From positions 1-64,000 of the forward strand of contig JAJZQH010000008.1 in the NCBI GenBank assembly GCA_021810905.1: a DNA stretch of 64,000 nt, given 5' to 3'. This DNA is from a bacterium. Its GTDB lineage: Bacteria; UBA10199; 2-02-FULL-44-16; JAAZCA01. Shown piece by piece: positions 19,160 to 31,606 of this stretch (its first letter is position 1; each line of letters opens with the position of its first letter). The notes under the pieces are model-generated. The model was not told where the DNA came from. It did not search any database and saw only the letters and a list, made by a program, of their open reading frames with translations. A program made the translations under genes and the position numbers.

Positions 19160-22100
19160 TCAGGGTTTGAAGATCATCTCCTCGAAATTCCACCCTTGCC
19201 TCCTGGCTACTTCGAGACGCTCCCTGCGCCACGCGTCGAATGCCCCCTGAGTTCTCGCAACCTCCGCGGTGTAGCTCTGCTGCATGACCATACGCAGCTG
19301 AAATTCCGCGTAACCGCCGTCGAACGCCTTGCGCTGCTGCTGCGTGAGCCCTCCCCATAGCCCTTGCAGCCTTTCCATGCCCTCGCTGTTGGCACGTACG
19401 AACAGAGACGCGCTCGAGAAGTCGATGTTGAATTTTCTGCCCATCTCCCGCGCCACGCGCGTAAGCCGCTCGGCCCTTACCCATGCCCTGGGCATGAAAT
19501 CTCCTGTTTCCATCTTCATCGCCGGATCGCGCGATATGACATATTTATTGGAGGCGCTCAACGCATGCGATTTAACAATCAGCCTCTCTGCCTCTGCCGA
19601 GAGTTCTTCAGGCGTCAATCCTTCGTATTCGGGCATATTGTTCATCTGCGCCACGAGGAGCTCATGCTCGGTATAGAGGTTCATCCGCTCTTCGGCGTCT
19701 GTGGGATAGAGGCGCACGTTCTCCACTACCCTCGGCTTGATGCCGTTTTTGTTCATCGCCTGCGCCACCGACCCTTTCTGTACGATTCCGTCCTTCGGCG
19801 GACTCATCAGGGCGTCCAGCACGATGTTGCGCGCGACATCAGTGCGTTTATCTGCATCGGCGAGTTCGGGGATTGCACTGAACTGACGTACGACGTACTC
19901 CACTCGTCTGTCGAACTGCAGCCTGACCTCGTTGAGAATATGATCCGTGCTGTCAAACACCTGCCTCTTCGCAAGCTCGGATACATCGCCGTCGATGGCT
20001 CCGAAGTCGTTGACCTCCGTATCAATGCCCGCGGATTCATGGGGAAGGTCGTAATTGTAGATCTGCAGACCATCGGTGTCCGGTAACGTCCGGATGCCGT
20101 TATTGCGGAGGAGCGTCCAGATATCTTCGCGCGCCATCTGACCTAACTTGACCGAGCCGGAATATTTTGGCCTTAAGCCTCCCACGACGACGACCCTGGC
20201 GACGAGTTCCTGTCTCTCTGGATTGAGTTTTTTATACCAGTCGTCGCACTCCGTCACACTGCCGCCGGATTCCTTACGCCATTGTTTTACATTCAGCAGC
20301 TGCGCCTTGACGCTTTGGACGCGCCGAGCGATCAACGCATCGAGTTCGGAAGAAGCCGACCCCATTACCACAGGACCGACGGATTTGCCAGGGACTCTAT
20401 TCATGACACTGACCGCGTCTACGATCTGCGGCGGTATTTCTCCGTTCGTAACGCCGGCCGCGTGCGCGCTGTCCGCAAGGGCCCTGGCCATCTCGATCTG
20501 CTGGTCCGTATCGAGGAGCCGCGTGACCGCCGTATAGGTCTTGAGCTGATGCAGAATATGAAGAAGCTCCATCGTCCTATCGAGATCCATGCCCGATTTC
20601 GGCTGTTCAAACATGGCGAGAGCAGCTGCTTTTACTCCAGCCATACGCGCAGCTTCCTGTTGCCTGATCCACGGCTCGGGTATGACGAATTCTTCGAGCG
20701 ATGGAGCGCCCGCTTTCTTCGAAAACGACGCCGCGACCCGCCGCTGTTGTTCGAACACGGCGCGATCGGCTGCCGTCAGGCCATCGATGATGCCCTGACG
20801 CTCCGCCTGCGTCTTCGCGATCCAGCTGATCAGATCAGCAGCAGCGCGGCGCGCAATTTCGCCCTTCCCCACGGGATTCGCCGCCAGATCGGCATTGCTG
20901 GGTATGACCGACATCTGCTCGCATAGCAGCTTGAAGGCCGGCTCGAACTCCGCAGCCATTCGCTCAGGCGTCTTCGGATGCCACACGGAGTTGAAGGTGT
21001 GGGCGTCGGAAAGGTACATTTTGTCCCTATCGCCCTTCATAGCAAAAAGTTCCGCATCCCCAAAGTACCCATGTTGCCTCGCTGATTTCGCATTCTGCTT
21101 CCATCCCATGAGGCCTCGTTGAAGATCGACCACGTACGAATATTTTCCATCGCCCTTCGCATCGATCTCGACCCACCTATGAAAACTGCCCCCAACAAAC
21201 CTGCCTTGAACGAATCGTGATGGAATTAGCGCTTCCTGCAGCGCTATCTGCAGGAGGATGAACCGATGCTCCTTGTTGGCGCCGCTCGCATCGAACACGC
21301 CGACCCTGATCGGATCTACGTCGCCGCCTTTGTCATTGGCATAAGTGCTGGTGATGAGGCCTGCGATCTCGATGGCCGCGTCGAGCTGCGGACGGCCGGA
21401 GGCCCGGATCTTCTCGCCGATCTCCCGCGCCTTCTTGAGCAGCGCATATGCCCGCTGATCGTCGCCAAAGTTGGCTGTGATGAGCTCATTGGTGTGGGGA
21501 GCGGGCTCGCCGAGTACAAATCCAGGCGCAGGGATAATATCCCCTTTCGCAAGATACTGGTTCGCGAGCTCCTCGTGATTCCAGGGCTTGATCGAATCGG
21601 GTTTCTCCTGATCCGGCATGGCGTCGAAATTGCGCTGCCATTCTTCGAACGCTTCGCGAAGGAGGCGGGGATCCCAGTCTGGCGGCGTGGGCTGGGGCTC
21701 ATTGACTGGCGGCGCCGCAGGGGGCACGGGCTCGGGGACGACCGAAGGCGCGCCTGTATTTGGATCGAGAGGAAGAATCGTAGCTCTGCCAATATCCTCG
21801 GCAGCTGCAATAAGAGCCGCAGCTTTTCGATTATTATTCCTGATGAGCAGCGCAGCAACGCTTGCAGATACCAACGCTGCGACGGCAAAGACGCCGCCGA
21901 TTATGAGGGGGTTATAATCTTTTCTGTCTCCCTCTGGAGGAGGCGGTGGCGGAGGAGGCGATCCCCCTGAATTGGAAGATGCAGCGGGTGCGGGCGGGTT
22001 GAGCTTGAATTGCCCGAATGTGGGCCTCTCCTGGTCCGCCATCATGCAGCAGATCTGAAAACCGGGCTTGAGCAGGTCCGCGAGCTTCGGGATATCCGCA

Positions 22101-22225
22101 TAAGTCCCGGGCTGCTGATCTATCGGCTCGACAACACGGGACTGGTCCCCCTCCCTGCATGCAGGCAGGAGCGAAGGCTTGCAGATGCAGCCCTTTTCAT
22201 CGCATGTACTGACAAACGGCGGCAT
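19160..22225 (-). CDS. Cys-leader membrane-anchored protein with transglutaminase-like region, 1021 residues
   Basis: Start 22225 (MPPFVSTCDEKGC) is chosen for the TAAGGA six bases upstream and its match to the 905-residue paralogue's N terminus. Leader module: C8, C13, C15, C23, then GFQICCM at 55-61 and QFK at 72-74. A Pro-rich linker leads to one membrane segment (about 106-128) and a second Pro-rich linker. Residues about 300-370 (RFILLQIALQ..., FHRWVEI, YVVDLQRG) resemble the transglutaminase/EDR1 fold with His-349 and Asp-367, but the expected catalytic cysteine position reads KEHR. The remaining 650 residues are helical and unrecognised. No signal peptide. Function unknown. Confidence 0.78.
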   Translation of the reverse strand: MPPFVSTCDEKGCICKPSLLPACREGDQSRVVEPIDQQPGTYADIPKLADLLKPGFQICCMMADQERPTFGQFKLNPPAPAASSNSGGSPPPPPPPPEGDRKDYNPLIIGGVFAVAALVSASVAALLIRNNNRKAAALIAAAEDIGRATILPLDPNTGAPSVVPEPVPPAAPPVNEPQPTPPDWDPRLLREAFEEWQRNFDAMPDQEKPDSIKPWNHEELANQYLAKGDIIPAPGFVLGEPAPHTNELITANFGDDQRAYALLKKAREIGEKIRASGRPQLDAAIEIAGLITSTYANDKGGDVDPIRVGVFDASGANKEHRFILLQIALQEALIPSRFVQGRFVGGSFHRWVEIDAKGDGKYSYVVDLQRGLMGWKQNAKSARQHGYFGDAELFAMKGDRDKMYLSDAHTFNSVWHPKTPERMAAEFEPAFKLLCEQMSVIPSNADLAANPVGKGEIARRAAADLISWIAKTQAERQGIIDGLTAADRAVFEQQRRVAASFSKKAGAPSLEEFVIPEPWIRQQEAARMAGVKAAALAMFEQPKSGMDLDRTMELLHILHQLKTYTAVTRLLDTDQQIEMARALADSAHAAGVTNGEIPPQIVDAVSVMNRVPGKSVGPVVMGSASSELDALIARRVQSVKAQLLNVKQWRKESGGSVTECDDWYKKLNPERQELVARVVVVGGLRPKYSGSVKLGQMAREDIWTLLRNNGIRTLPDTDGLQIYNYDLPHESAGIDTEVNDFGAIDGDVSELAKRQVFDSTDHILNEVRLQFDRRVEYVVRQFSAIPELADADKRTDVARNIVLDALMSPPKDGIVQKGSVAQAMNKNGIKPRVVENVRLYPTDAEERMNLYTEHELLVAQMNNMPEYEGLTPEELSAEAERLIVKSHALSASNKYVISRDPAMKMETGDFMPRAWVRAERLTRVAREMGRKFNIDFSSASLFVRANSEGMERLQGLWGGLTQQQRKAFDGGYAEFQLRMVMQQSYTAEVARTQGAFDAWRRERLEVARRQGWNFEEMIFKP

Positions 22226-22248
22226 ATCTATCCTTACCCCCATCTATA

Positions 22249-22275
22249 TTATCGGCAGATTTCGAAAAAAGTTGT
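22249..22275 (-). promoter_or_regulatory. Sigma-28 (FliA)-type promoter
   Basis: Minus strand ACAACTTT, 11-base spacer, GCCGATAA, 24 bases before the ATG of the 1021-residue protein. It differs from the consensus of the group at one -35 base. Confidence 0.8.
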
Positions 22276-22302
22276 GTCCTAATAATTCCGTGTAACTACC
22301 TG

Positions 22303-22351
22303 TAAAAAAAGAAAAAATCCGCCGCCGGTCTTTTTTGCCGGCGGCGGATTC
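22303..22351 (-). terminator. Rho-independent terminator of ppdK
   Basis: On the minus strand a perfect stem AATCCGCCGCCGG / CCGGCGGCGGATT with an A-rich loop, followed by TTTTTTC and a further T tract. It begins 23 bases after the ppdK stop. Confidence 0.9.
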
Positions 22352-22373
22352 ATATCGATCTGAAAAATCCGTC

Positions 22374-25061
<2,688 letters not shown>

Positions 25062-25082
25062 TAAATCCTCCTGTTAAGTTTC

Positions 25083-25224
25083 AAGTGGTACGTTGGTACG
25101 TTAGTACTTTGGTACGTTGGTACGTTGGTAAAAACTGTAAAATAGCGGGTTGTAACGATCTTGATCCTTCACAACGATTTTAACTAACGTACTAACGAAC
25201 CAACGTACTAACGTACTACTTGTA
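25083..25224. repeat. 8-base-unit inverted-repeat element (GTACGTTG / AACGTACT)
   Basis: The left arm is five GTACGTTG-type units starting after AAGTG. The loop is about 55 bases, beginning AAAACTG and containing GTTGTAACGATC / GATCCTTCACAACG, itself partly palindromic. The right arm is four (C)TAACGTA / CCAACGTA units ending ACTACTTG. It fills the ppdK-glyS gap. Confidence 0.88.
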
Positions 25225-25227
25225 TAT

Positions 25228-26544
25228 TCACTTGCTGAATGCGAATTTGTCTCTCAAGTATTCAACGACCTTCTCGATCGCGATACGATCCTGCGCCATC
25301 GTGTCGCGGTCGCGCACCGTGACGGCGTGATCGTTCTCTGACTCGAAGTCGTAGGTCACGCAGAAAGGAGTGCCGATCTCGTCGTGGCGGCGGTAACGTT
25401 TGCCGATGGATCCGGCATCGTCGTATTCGCTCACGAAGTGACGCCTCACGTCGATTTCCAGTTTCTTTGCAGGCTCCGCGAGCTTGCCGGAGAGAGGAAG
25501 CACGCCCACCTGGACCGGCGCGACGGACGGATGGAAACCCATGACCACCCTCTTCTCGCCCTTTACCTCTTCCTCGCGGTACGCGTCGCACAGCACTGCG
25601 AGCGCGGTGCGATCGACCCCCACGGACGTCTCCACAACGTACGGCAGGAACTTTTCCTTGCGCCCCTCGTCGAAGTACGTGAGGTCTTTTCCAGACTCGC
25701 GCATGTGGTTGCCCAGGTCGTAGTCCGAGCGGTTTGCAATGCCCTCCATCTCCGACCAGCCGAACGGCATCTTGTATTCCACGTCCGTGCAGCCCTTTGC
25801 GTAGTGCGCCAGCTCGCGGTGCTCGTGCGGCCTCAGTCGCAGGCCTTCCGGTTTCACGCCGATATTCTTGAACCACTCGAAGCGGTAGGAGATCCAGTAC
25901 TCGTACCATTTGTCAGACTCCGAGGGATGGCAGAAGAACTCCATCTCCATCTGTTCAAATTCGCGCGAACGAAAAATGAAATTTCTCGGAGTGATCTCGT
26001 TTCTGAAGGCCTTGCCTATCTGCGCTATGCCGAAAGGCACTTTCATGCGGCCGGACATCTGCACGTTCTTGAATTGCGTGAAGATCGACTGGCACGTCTC
26101 CGGCCGCAGATACGCGACTGAAGCGTTATCGGCCGTGGCGCCGACATGCGTCTGGAACATGAGGTTGAACTCGCGCGCCTCGGTGAGTTCGCCGCCGCAT
26201 TCAGGGCAGATATGCCCCGTGCTTCCGTCTTCTGACGCAGGCACGTCGTCGGCGCGGAAACGGCGCTTGCACGCCTTGCAATCGACCATCGGGTCGTTGA
26301 AGCTTGCCACGTGGCCGGAGGCGATCCAAGTCTGGGGATGCGCGACTATGGAAGTATCGATGCCCACGACATCATCGCGCGTCTGGACCATCCGCTTCCA
26401 CCAGGAATCCTTGATGCGCCGCTTTAGCTCACAGCCCACGGGTCCGAAATCCCAGAACCCGTTGATCCCGCCGTAGATCTCGCTGGATTGATAGATGAAG
26501 CCTCGTCGCTTGCAGAGCGACACGAGCACGTCCATTTCGACCAT
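25228..26544 (-). CDS. glyS: Glycyl-tRNA synthetase, single-chain (alpha2) type
   Basis: Class II synthetase charging tRNA-Gly. It has 438 residues, with LCKRRGFIYQSSEIYGGINGFWDFGP at the start (motif 1 region), a CKACKRRF...CPECGG zinc-binding insertion, FRNEITPRNFIFRSREFEQMEMEFF (motif 2) and TSVGVDRTALAVLCDAY near motif 3, then an anticodon-binding domain. This is the eukaryote/Gram-positive-like form, not the alpha/beta form of gamma-proteobacteria. AAGGGG lies before ATG 26544; a second ATG at codon 4 is possible. Confidence 0.95.
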   Translation of the reverse strand: MVEMDVLVSLCKRRGFIYQSSEIYGGINGFWDFGPVGCELKRRIKDSWWKRMVQTRDDVVGIDTSIVAHPQTWIASGHVASFNDPMVDCKACKRRFRADDVPASEDGSTGHICPECGGELTEAREFNLMFQTHVGATADNASVAYLRPETCQSIFTQFKNVQMSGRMKVPFGIAQIGKAFRNEITPRNFIFRSREFEQMEMEFFCHPSESDKWYEYWISYRFEWFKNIGVKPEGLRLRPHEHRELAHYAKGCTDVEYKMPFGWSEMEGIANRSDYDLGNHMRESGKDLTYFDEGRKEKFLPYVVETSVGVDRTALAVLCDAYREEEVKGEKRVVMGFHPSVAPVQVGVLPLSGKLAEPAKKLEIDVRRHFVSEYDDAGSIGKRYRRHDEIGTPFCVTYDFESENDHAVTVRDRDTMAQDRIAIEKVVEYLRDKFAFSK

Positions 26545-26625
26545 ATAAACCCCTTGAATATAGGGAAAAAAGAGAGCGCTCGCCTATCACGCCCGCCGAT
26601 GCGCGTCAAGGCGAGAATACCCGCT

Positions 26626-26818
26626 GATGCCAGCAAGGCAGGCAACGAACTATAATATAATGCGTAAATGCGTAACGAGCGGAGCTCGGAACAAATGACC
26701 TTGATCGTCAGAACGGAGTGACAACGCGAGAAACGCAAGCAACGCGTGTCTATCCGGGTATTAGAACCCGTCCATTTTCGCGTTGCTTGCTTTGCTTGCG
26801 TTTCTCGCTTTGCTGGCC
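26626..26818. repeat. 9-base-unit inverted-repeat element (GCAAGCAAC / GTTGCTTGC)
   Basis: An outer pair of units at 26626-26647 (GCCAGCAAG, GCAGGCAAC), a left arm at 26730-26750 (GCGAGAAAC, GCAAGCAAC) and a right arm at 26776-26818 (GTTGCTTGC, TTTGCTTGC, GTTTCTCGC, TTTGCTGGC). Left and right arms are complementary. It occupies the divergent gap between glyS and the adaptor gene. Confidence 0.8.
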
Positions 26819-26884
26819 GAACTTGGCTTTTTCCATTGCCCTTATTGCCTTCTTATCTATAATCTCCGGCAATTCGGGGGCTAC

Positions 26885-27967
26885 ATGCGGGCTGCAATAT
26901 TCATTACCATAGCTGCAATAATCATCGTGGCGTTCAGCTGTTCGAACGAACGCGGCGGGTTCTTCTCGCGCCTGCTCAAAGGCGGCGGCAGCGGCGTGCC
27001 GGTTACCGTGGAGAGCGTCGTATCCGATGAATCTCCGGAAATCATCTCAGTATCCGCTACAATAGATCCGGCGGAAACCGTTGATATACCTGCTCCCGCC
27101 GACGTTACTGTGGAGAGAATACTCGTGGCGGACGGAGACCGCGTGAATGCCGGCGATCCGGTCGCTCGCATCTCGGAAGATGAAATCAATAATCGGCTGA
27201 CGCGCCTGCGCTCCGACATGCGCGATGCACAGGCCACTCTGGAAAAAGATTCCTATGTGATGCGCAACCGCGACAGGCTGCTGGAGGAAGAGCGCATCGA
27301 CCGACAGCAATACGAGGCGCTTGACGGGCAGGTCGCTGCAGACGAAGCCAATGTCGACAAGATCAAACAGGACATCTCGAAACTCGAGGCAAAAATCGGC
27401 AATACGGTCATAACGACTCCGCTGGGAGGGATCGTATCCAGGCGCTCTTCGCCGACGGTTTCGCAGGCTGGCGCCCCGCTGCTGTCAATCACCCGTATCA
27501 ATCCGGCCACTGCTACCTTCAGGCTGAAGTCGGAACAGACCACCATCGTCAAGACAGGCATGCCGGCAAAGGTAATACTGCCCGTCTCGGGCACGGAGCC
27601 GGTTGAGGGCACGATATCGTCGGTCGATCCAAAGATCGATCCAGCCGACAGGACGTTTGCCGTGCAAGTACAGGTGCCGAACGCCCAGGGTTTTTTCAAG
27701 TCCGGAATGCGCGTTGAAGTGGACTTCGAGGGCCCGAAGATGCGGCGCACATATCTGATCCCGCGCGACGCGCTCATCAGGGACCAGCGCGACTATTTCG
27801 TATATACGGTATCGAAGGGAGTGGCGCACAAGGTACAAGTCATACCCGAGAGGATGTCGGGTTCGCAGATCGAGATCTCTCGAGGTTTGAGCGACGAAGA
27901 CATGGTAGTCGTAAGGGGACAGGACAAACTCGCCGAAGGCACGGTGGTCGATATCTGGAGAAAATAA
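26885..27967 (+). CDS. HlyD/RND-type efflux periplasmic adaptor, lipoprotein
   Basis: A 360-residue membrane-fusion protein that would bridge an inner-membrane pump and an outer-membrane channel. The start at 26885 gives a lipoprotein signal (MRAAIFITIAAIIIVAFSC). The split barrel-sandwich domain (VDIPAPADVTVERILVADGD... and TTPLGGIVSRR...) encloses a helical hairpin of about 85 residues. A beta-barrel and membrane-proximal domain follow, with KSGMRVEVDFEG and LIPRDALI. No pump or outer-membrane channel gene is adjacent, so partners must be encoded elsewhere. GGGGG five bases before the ATG is the only candidate ribosome site. Confidence 0.88.
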   Translation: MRAAIFITIAAIIIVAFSCSNERGGFFSRLLKGGGSGVPVTVESVVSDESPEIISVSATIDPAETVDIPAPADVTVERILVADGDRVNAGDPVARISEDEINNRLTRLRSDMRDAQATLEKDSYVMRNRDRLLEEERIDRQQYEALDGQVAADEANVDKIKQDISKLEAKIGNTVITTPLGGIVSRRSSPTVSQAGAPLLSITRINPATATFRLKSEQTTIVKTGMPAKVILPVSGTEPVEGTISSVDPKIDPADRTFAVQVQVPNAQGFFKSGMRVEVDFEGPKMRRTYLIPRDALIRDQRDYFVYTVSKGVAHKVQVIPERMSGSQIEISRGLSDEDMVVVRGQDKLAEGTVVDIWRK

Positions 27968-27970
27968 AAT

Positions 27971-28052
27971 CGTGATTCGTCGTTCGTGGATCGTAAAAAC
28001 CTGAGTGGGTTACGATTTACGATTTACGATTTACGATTTACGATTCACGAAT
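27971..28052. repeat. 7-base-unit inverted-repeat element (GATTTAC / CGTGATT)
   Basis: The left arm is CGTGATT-CGTCGTT-CGTGGAT-CGTA, the loop begins AAAACCTGAG, and the right arm is five GATTTAC/GATTCAC units. It starts three bases after the adaptor stop and ends at the base before the next ATG, which therefore has no Shine-Dalgarno. Confidence 0.88.
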
Positions 28053-28820
28053 ATGCTCAGACATCTCTCCATAGCGTTGGTCTTGATATTGGCGCTCTGT
28101 ACGCAGGCGTGGAGTTCGCCCAAGGCTGCCTACGGATGGAACCGGCTCGCGGACGGGTTGCTCTATGCCAACTATTCCTTCCCTATCGGTGAAAATGAGC
28201 GCGGCACGATACACGCGTTCCTGATCGATCCGAAAAAATACAATCTCGGCGTAGCCATTGCGTCCAACGAAAATTCAGGGGCCACGGTCGAGGCCCTTGC
28301 CGGTCGCGAGAAAGCTTTCATCGCCATCAACGGCGGTTTTTTCACTCCCGAACATAAGTCGATCGGCCTTATCGTCAATAACGGCAAGGCCATCAGGCCG
28401 CTGCACAACACGAGCTGGTGGAGCGTATTTTATATCAAGGACGGCGTGCCGGCCATCTCCACGCCCAGGGAATTCGTGCTCGCCCCATCTGTTTCTATTG
28501 CGCTGCAGGTTGGTCCGCGCCTGGCTATCGACGGCGTGATTCCAAAACTCAAAGAGAGCGTATCCGCGCGCTCCGCTATCGGCGTCACCGGAGACGGGAA
28601 GGTAGTGATCGCAATTACACAAGGACTCGGCATATCCATGAACGAACTCGCCAGGCGCATGAGCGTCTCTCGCTTTGAAGGCGGCCTTGAGTGCCCCAAC
28701 GCCATGGCGCTGGACGGCGGCAGCTCCTCGCAGCTCTACGCGAAGATAGGCAAATTCGAACTCTCACTCGACGGACTTGCGAACATCACCAACGCGGTCG
28801 TGGTAAAATCGGCGCGATAA
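28053..28820 (+). CDS. Secreted phosphodiester glycosidase-like protein (NAGPA/DUF2233 family)
   Basis: A 255-residue exported protein. The start at 28053 gives a signal peptide (MLRHLSIALVLILALCTQAWS); an upstream in-frame ATG would add only repeat-encoded residues. Family landmarks are FIAINGGFF, SARSAIGVTGDGKVVI and MALDGGSSSQLY, typical of the NAGPA phosphodiester glycosidase fold that acts on sugar phosphodiesters or exopolysaccharide. The substrate is unknown. It is convergent with the next gene at a 42-base gap. Confidence 0.88.
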   Translation: MLRHLSIALVLILALCTQAWSSPKAAYGWNRLADGLLYANYSFPIGENERGTIHAFLIDPKKYNLGVAIASNENSGATVEALAGREKAFIAINGGFFTPEHKSIGLIVNNGKAIRPLHNTSWWSVFYIKDGVPAISTPREFVLAPSVSIALQVGPRLAIDGVIPKLKESVSARSAIGVTGDGKVVIAITQGLGISMNELARRMSVSRFEGGLECPNAMALDGGSSSQLYAKIGKFELSLDGLANITNAVVVKSAR

Positions 28821-28862
28821 TCCCGAAGGATATCTCGCCCGACTATCTCCCGAGGATCGCAC

Positions 28863-30026
28863 TCATCCATCATTGCCGGATCTTGGCCGGACAGCATCGT
28901 ATCGAACGCGGAGGGCTTGCGCCCTTCGGAGATTCTCTTCCTCGATGAACGCGCCTGCCCTCTCGCGGAGCAGGAGAACGGCATCCTGTAAAGACGGCGC
29001 CTCTCCCGCAGGAATAACGGTCCCCTCGCCCCCATCAGCACTCGGCCGCAACCACCCCAATTCTACGAGTGCGGCGTTCATGGCCTCCTTGACAGCGCTG
29101 CTCCTGTCGTCCGCCAGTTTCTTCGCGAGAAGTTCACCGCTGGCATTGAAAAATTGAGCTCCTGAAGGGCTCAGGCGTTCTAAGGTTTTGGCCGCAAGCA
29201 TGAGAAGCCGACTTCGGCCCGTGTTGAAATCACGGCGCCGTCGGGCATCAGGGTCGGAGAGAGCGCAATCGGCCGCATCAACAAACCAGCTATCTCCGGC
29301 ACGCCTGCAATCGGGCGCGGCTATGACCATCACCAATGTTTCCTTGTTGCTCCTCGATTGAACCTCCGGGTCACTCCAACAGAGGTGGATCACATGCGTT
29401 GCTGCAGCGAGGAAGAGCGTCCCGCATAGATTATGCACTTCCTCGGGGGAAGGCGCACAAAAAGCTGTTTCGATGCGATCCGCGATCGGAATATCGGCGA
29501 TCAGTTGAAACCACGGCGGGGCCTTCATCGCGTCCATGAGATCGAACAAGGCGTCAAGTTGTTCGGAGAGATCCGGAGACAAAAGGGACGGGCGTCGCGG
29601 CGCCGGCGCACCTTCAGGCCGGGGAGAAGGCGAGGCGGTGAACCGGCGTTCATCAAAGACATCATCTTTCGAAAAGAGCGTCGGAGGTCGATCGAGCTCC
29701 GCTGCATCGATCGAAGTGCCGACTCCAAGCCTGGCATCACCGAAGTTCATCTCCGTGAGCGACAACGCGCGCAATGCTTTTTCAGAAGGTTCGATGTAGG
29801 GTAATCGCGTGATCGGCGGTTGCGATGGCTCTCGCGGAAGGTCCGCGTCCGAGATATAGACGGAGACGCCATCGTCGCTGACGACCTCCCGGCCGCCTTC
29901 TGCGTCGTTTCCCTGCTGTTCGGGCACATGGACTTCGGCGTCGTCCACGGCAGGTTCACCAGCGCCGGCATCCAGCATTCCCGCGCCGGCGCAATTCATC
30001 GGATCGATCGGAAGACGAGTAGACAT
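28863..30026 (-). CDS. Hypothetical acidic protein with a short leader
   Basis: A 387-residue protein not recognised as any family. The start at 30026 is chosen because GGGGAAGAGAG precedes it and because longer versions would run into rho. It begins MSTRLPIDPMNCAGAG, loosely like the detached leader at 16059 (IDP...C...GAL). An acidic, disordered stretch of about 130 residues with many Asp/Pro follows, then a helical C-terminal 200 residues with several cysteines. No signal peptide or membrane segment. It is downstream of rho on the same strand with a 41-base gap. Confidence 0.65.
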   Translation of the reverse strand: MSTRLPIDPMNCAGAGMLDAGAGEPAVDDAEVHVPEQQGNDAEGGREVVSDDGVSVYISDADLPREPSQPPITRLPYIEPSEKALRALSLTEMNFGDARLGVGTSIDAAELDRPPTLFSKDDVFDERRFTASPSPRPEGAPAPRRPSLLSPDLSEQLDALFDLMDAMKAPPWFQLIADIPIADRIETAFCAPSPEEVHNLCGTLFLAAATHVIHLCWSDPEVQSRSNKETLVMVIAAPDCRRAGDSWFVDAADCALSDPDARRRRDFNTGRSRLLMLAAKTLERLSPSGAQFFNASGELLAKKLADDRSSAVKEAMNAALVELGWLRPSADGGEGTVIPAGEAPSLQDAVLLLRERAGAFIEEENLRRAQALRVRYDAVRPRSGNDG

Positions 30027-30067
30027 CTGATACCCTATCTCTCTTCCCCCACAGGAAACGCCTTCTC

Positions 30068-31315
30068 CTACCGGTTCATGGACATGAGGAATTCTTTGTT
30101 CGTCTTGCAGGGCGAAAGCTTGTCGAGCAGGAACTCCATCGCGTCGATCTGATTGAGCGGCTGCAGCATCTTTCGCAGGATCCAGACCTTCTGGAGTTCT
30201 TCGTCGTTGAGCAGGAGCTCTTCCTTGCGCGTGCCGGACTTGTTGATGTCCATGCACGGGAAGATTCGCTTCTCCATGAGCTTGCGGTCGAGATGTATCT
30301 CCATGTTGCCCGTGCCCTTGAACTCCTCGAAGATGACCTCATCCATGCGCGAGCCGGTGTCGATGAGCGCCGTACCGATGATCGTGAGCGAGCCGCCCTC
30401 TTCGATATTGCGCGCGGCGCCGAAGAAGCGCTTGGGCTTGTGCAGTGCGTTTGAGTCCACGCCGCCGGAAAGGATCTTGCCCGAAGGCGGCACTACCGCG
30501 TTGTAGGCGCGCGCCAGTCGCGTGATTGAGTCGAGCAATATTACCACGTCCCTGCCGTGTTCCACCATGCGCTTTGCCTTCTCGATCACCATCTCCGCGA
30601 CCTGCACGTGGCGCTGCGCCGGTTCGTCGAACGTGGATGAGACTACCTCCGCCTTGACCGAGCGCTGCATGTCGGTGACTTCCTCGGGCCGCTCGTCGAT
30701 GAGCAGGACTATCATCATGACTTCAGGATGATTTGACGTGATGGCGTTCGCCACGTTCTGCAGGAGCACCGTCTTGCCCGCGCGCGGCGGAGAGACGATA
30801 AGGGCGCGCTGACCTTTGCCTATAGGAGTGAACAGGTCCATGATTCGGGTGGAATTGTTCTTCGCATCGAACTCCAGGCCGAGTCTCTTGTTCGGATATA
30901 GAGGAGTGAGATTGTCGAAGAGGATCTTCTCCTTCGCCTTCTCAGGGCCCTCGAAGTTTATATTCTCCACCTTGAGGAGCGCGAAGTAACGCTCGCCCTC
31001 TTTCGGCGGTCTTATCTGGCCGGAGATAGTGTCTCCAGTTCTGAGGCTGAAGCGCCTGATCTGCGAAGGAGAGACATAGATGTCGTCGGGACCCGGCAGA
31101 TAGTTATAGTCCGGAGAGCGGAGGAAGCCGAAACCGTCGGGCAACGTCTCCAGCACGCCCTCTCCAAAGATAGCGCCGTTCTTTTCAGTCTGCGCCTGAA
31201 GGAGGGCGAAGATAAGTTCCTGTTTGCGCATCGCCGCAGCGCCCTCGATGTTGAACTGGTTTGCGAGTTCGAGAAGCTCGCCGATCTTCTTTTCCTTCAG
31301 CTCGTTGAGATGCAT
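30068..31315 (-). CDS. rho: Transcription termination factor Rho
   Basis: Hexameric RNA helicase that ends transcription. It has 415 residues from ATG 31315 ([18 protein letters not shown]). The N-terminal cold-shock-like RNA-binding domain carries [29 protein letters not shown]; the ATPase domain has [10 protein letters not shown] (Walker A), [18 protein letters not shown] (Walker B region) and [37 protein letters not shown] precedes the start. A GC-rich hairpin lies in the leader (31355-31372). Confidence 0.97.
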   Translation of the reverse strand: MHLNELKEKKIGELLELANQFNIEGAAAMRKQELIFALLQAQTEKNGAIFGEGVLETLPDGFGFLRSPDYNYLPGPDDIYVSPSQIRRFSLRTGDTISGQIRPPKEGERYFALLKVENINFEGPEKAKEKILFDNLTPLYPNKRLGLEFDAKNNSTRIMDLFTPIGKGQRALIVSPPRAGKTVLLQNVANAITSNHPEVMMIVLLIDERPEEVTDMQRSVKAEVVSSTFDEPAQRHVQVAEMVIEKAKRMVEHGRDVVILLDSITRLARAYNAVVPPSGKILSGGVDSNALHKPKRFFGAARNIEEGGSLTIIGTALIDTGSRMDEVIFEEFKGTGNMEIHLDRKLMEKRIFPCMDINKSGTRKEELLLNDEELQKVWILRKMLQPLNQIDAMEFLLDKLSPCKTNKEFLMSMNR

Positions 31316-31606
31316 GCTCCACCATTTCCTTTCATTACAGTGAACCGACGCGCACCGGCGCACCTGCGCCGGATGCAAAAATACATTCAGTTTATAGTTG
31401 TCTTGCTATTCATGCGGAGGAATTCCGAAACCCACAATCATTAGTGTCCGAGTGTTAGTGCGGCCTACAGAGAGGCACCCGTCTATCAGAGATGATGCCC
31501 TTGTTTTTATTGAGGATTGCCAGATGACCAATAATTACTGATACTTTCGAAAGGCTGTTCCTTGATGCGCTAAATTCCTAAATAAGTCAAGAGGTTTGAT
31601 TGCACA
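31316..31606. other. Divergent rho / dapF intergenic region, rho side
   Basis: No gene seen in 290 bases. On the rho side, a perfect hairpin CCGGCGCA-CC-TGCGCCGG at 31355-31372 would lie in the rho 5' leader and might take part in rho autoregulation; that role is speculation. No clear -35/-10 pair could be chosen for rho. Confidence 0.4.

Noticed and set aside
28005-28052. N-terminal extension of the glycosidase-like protein
   Set aside because: The extra residues are encoded by GATTTAC repeat units and would hide the signal peptide that begins at ATG 28053.
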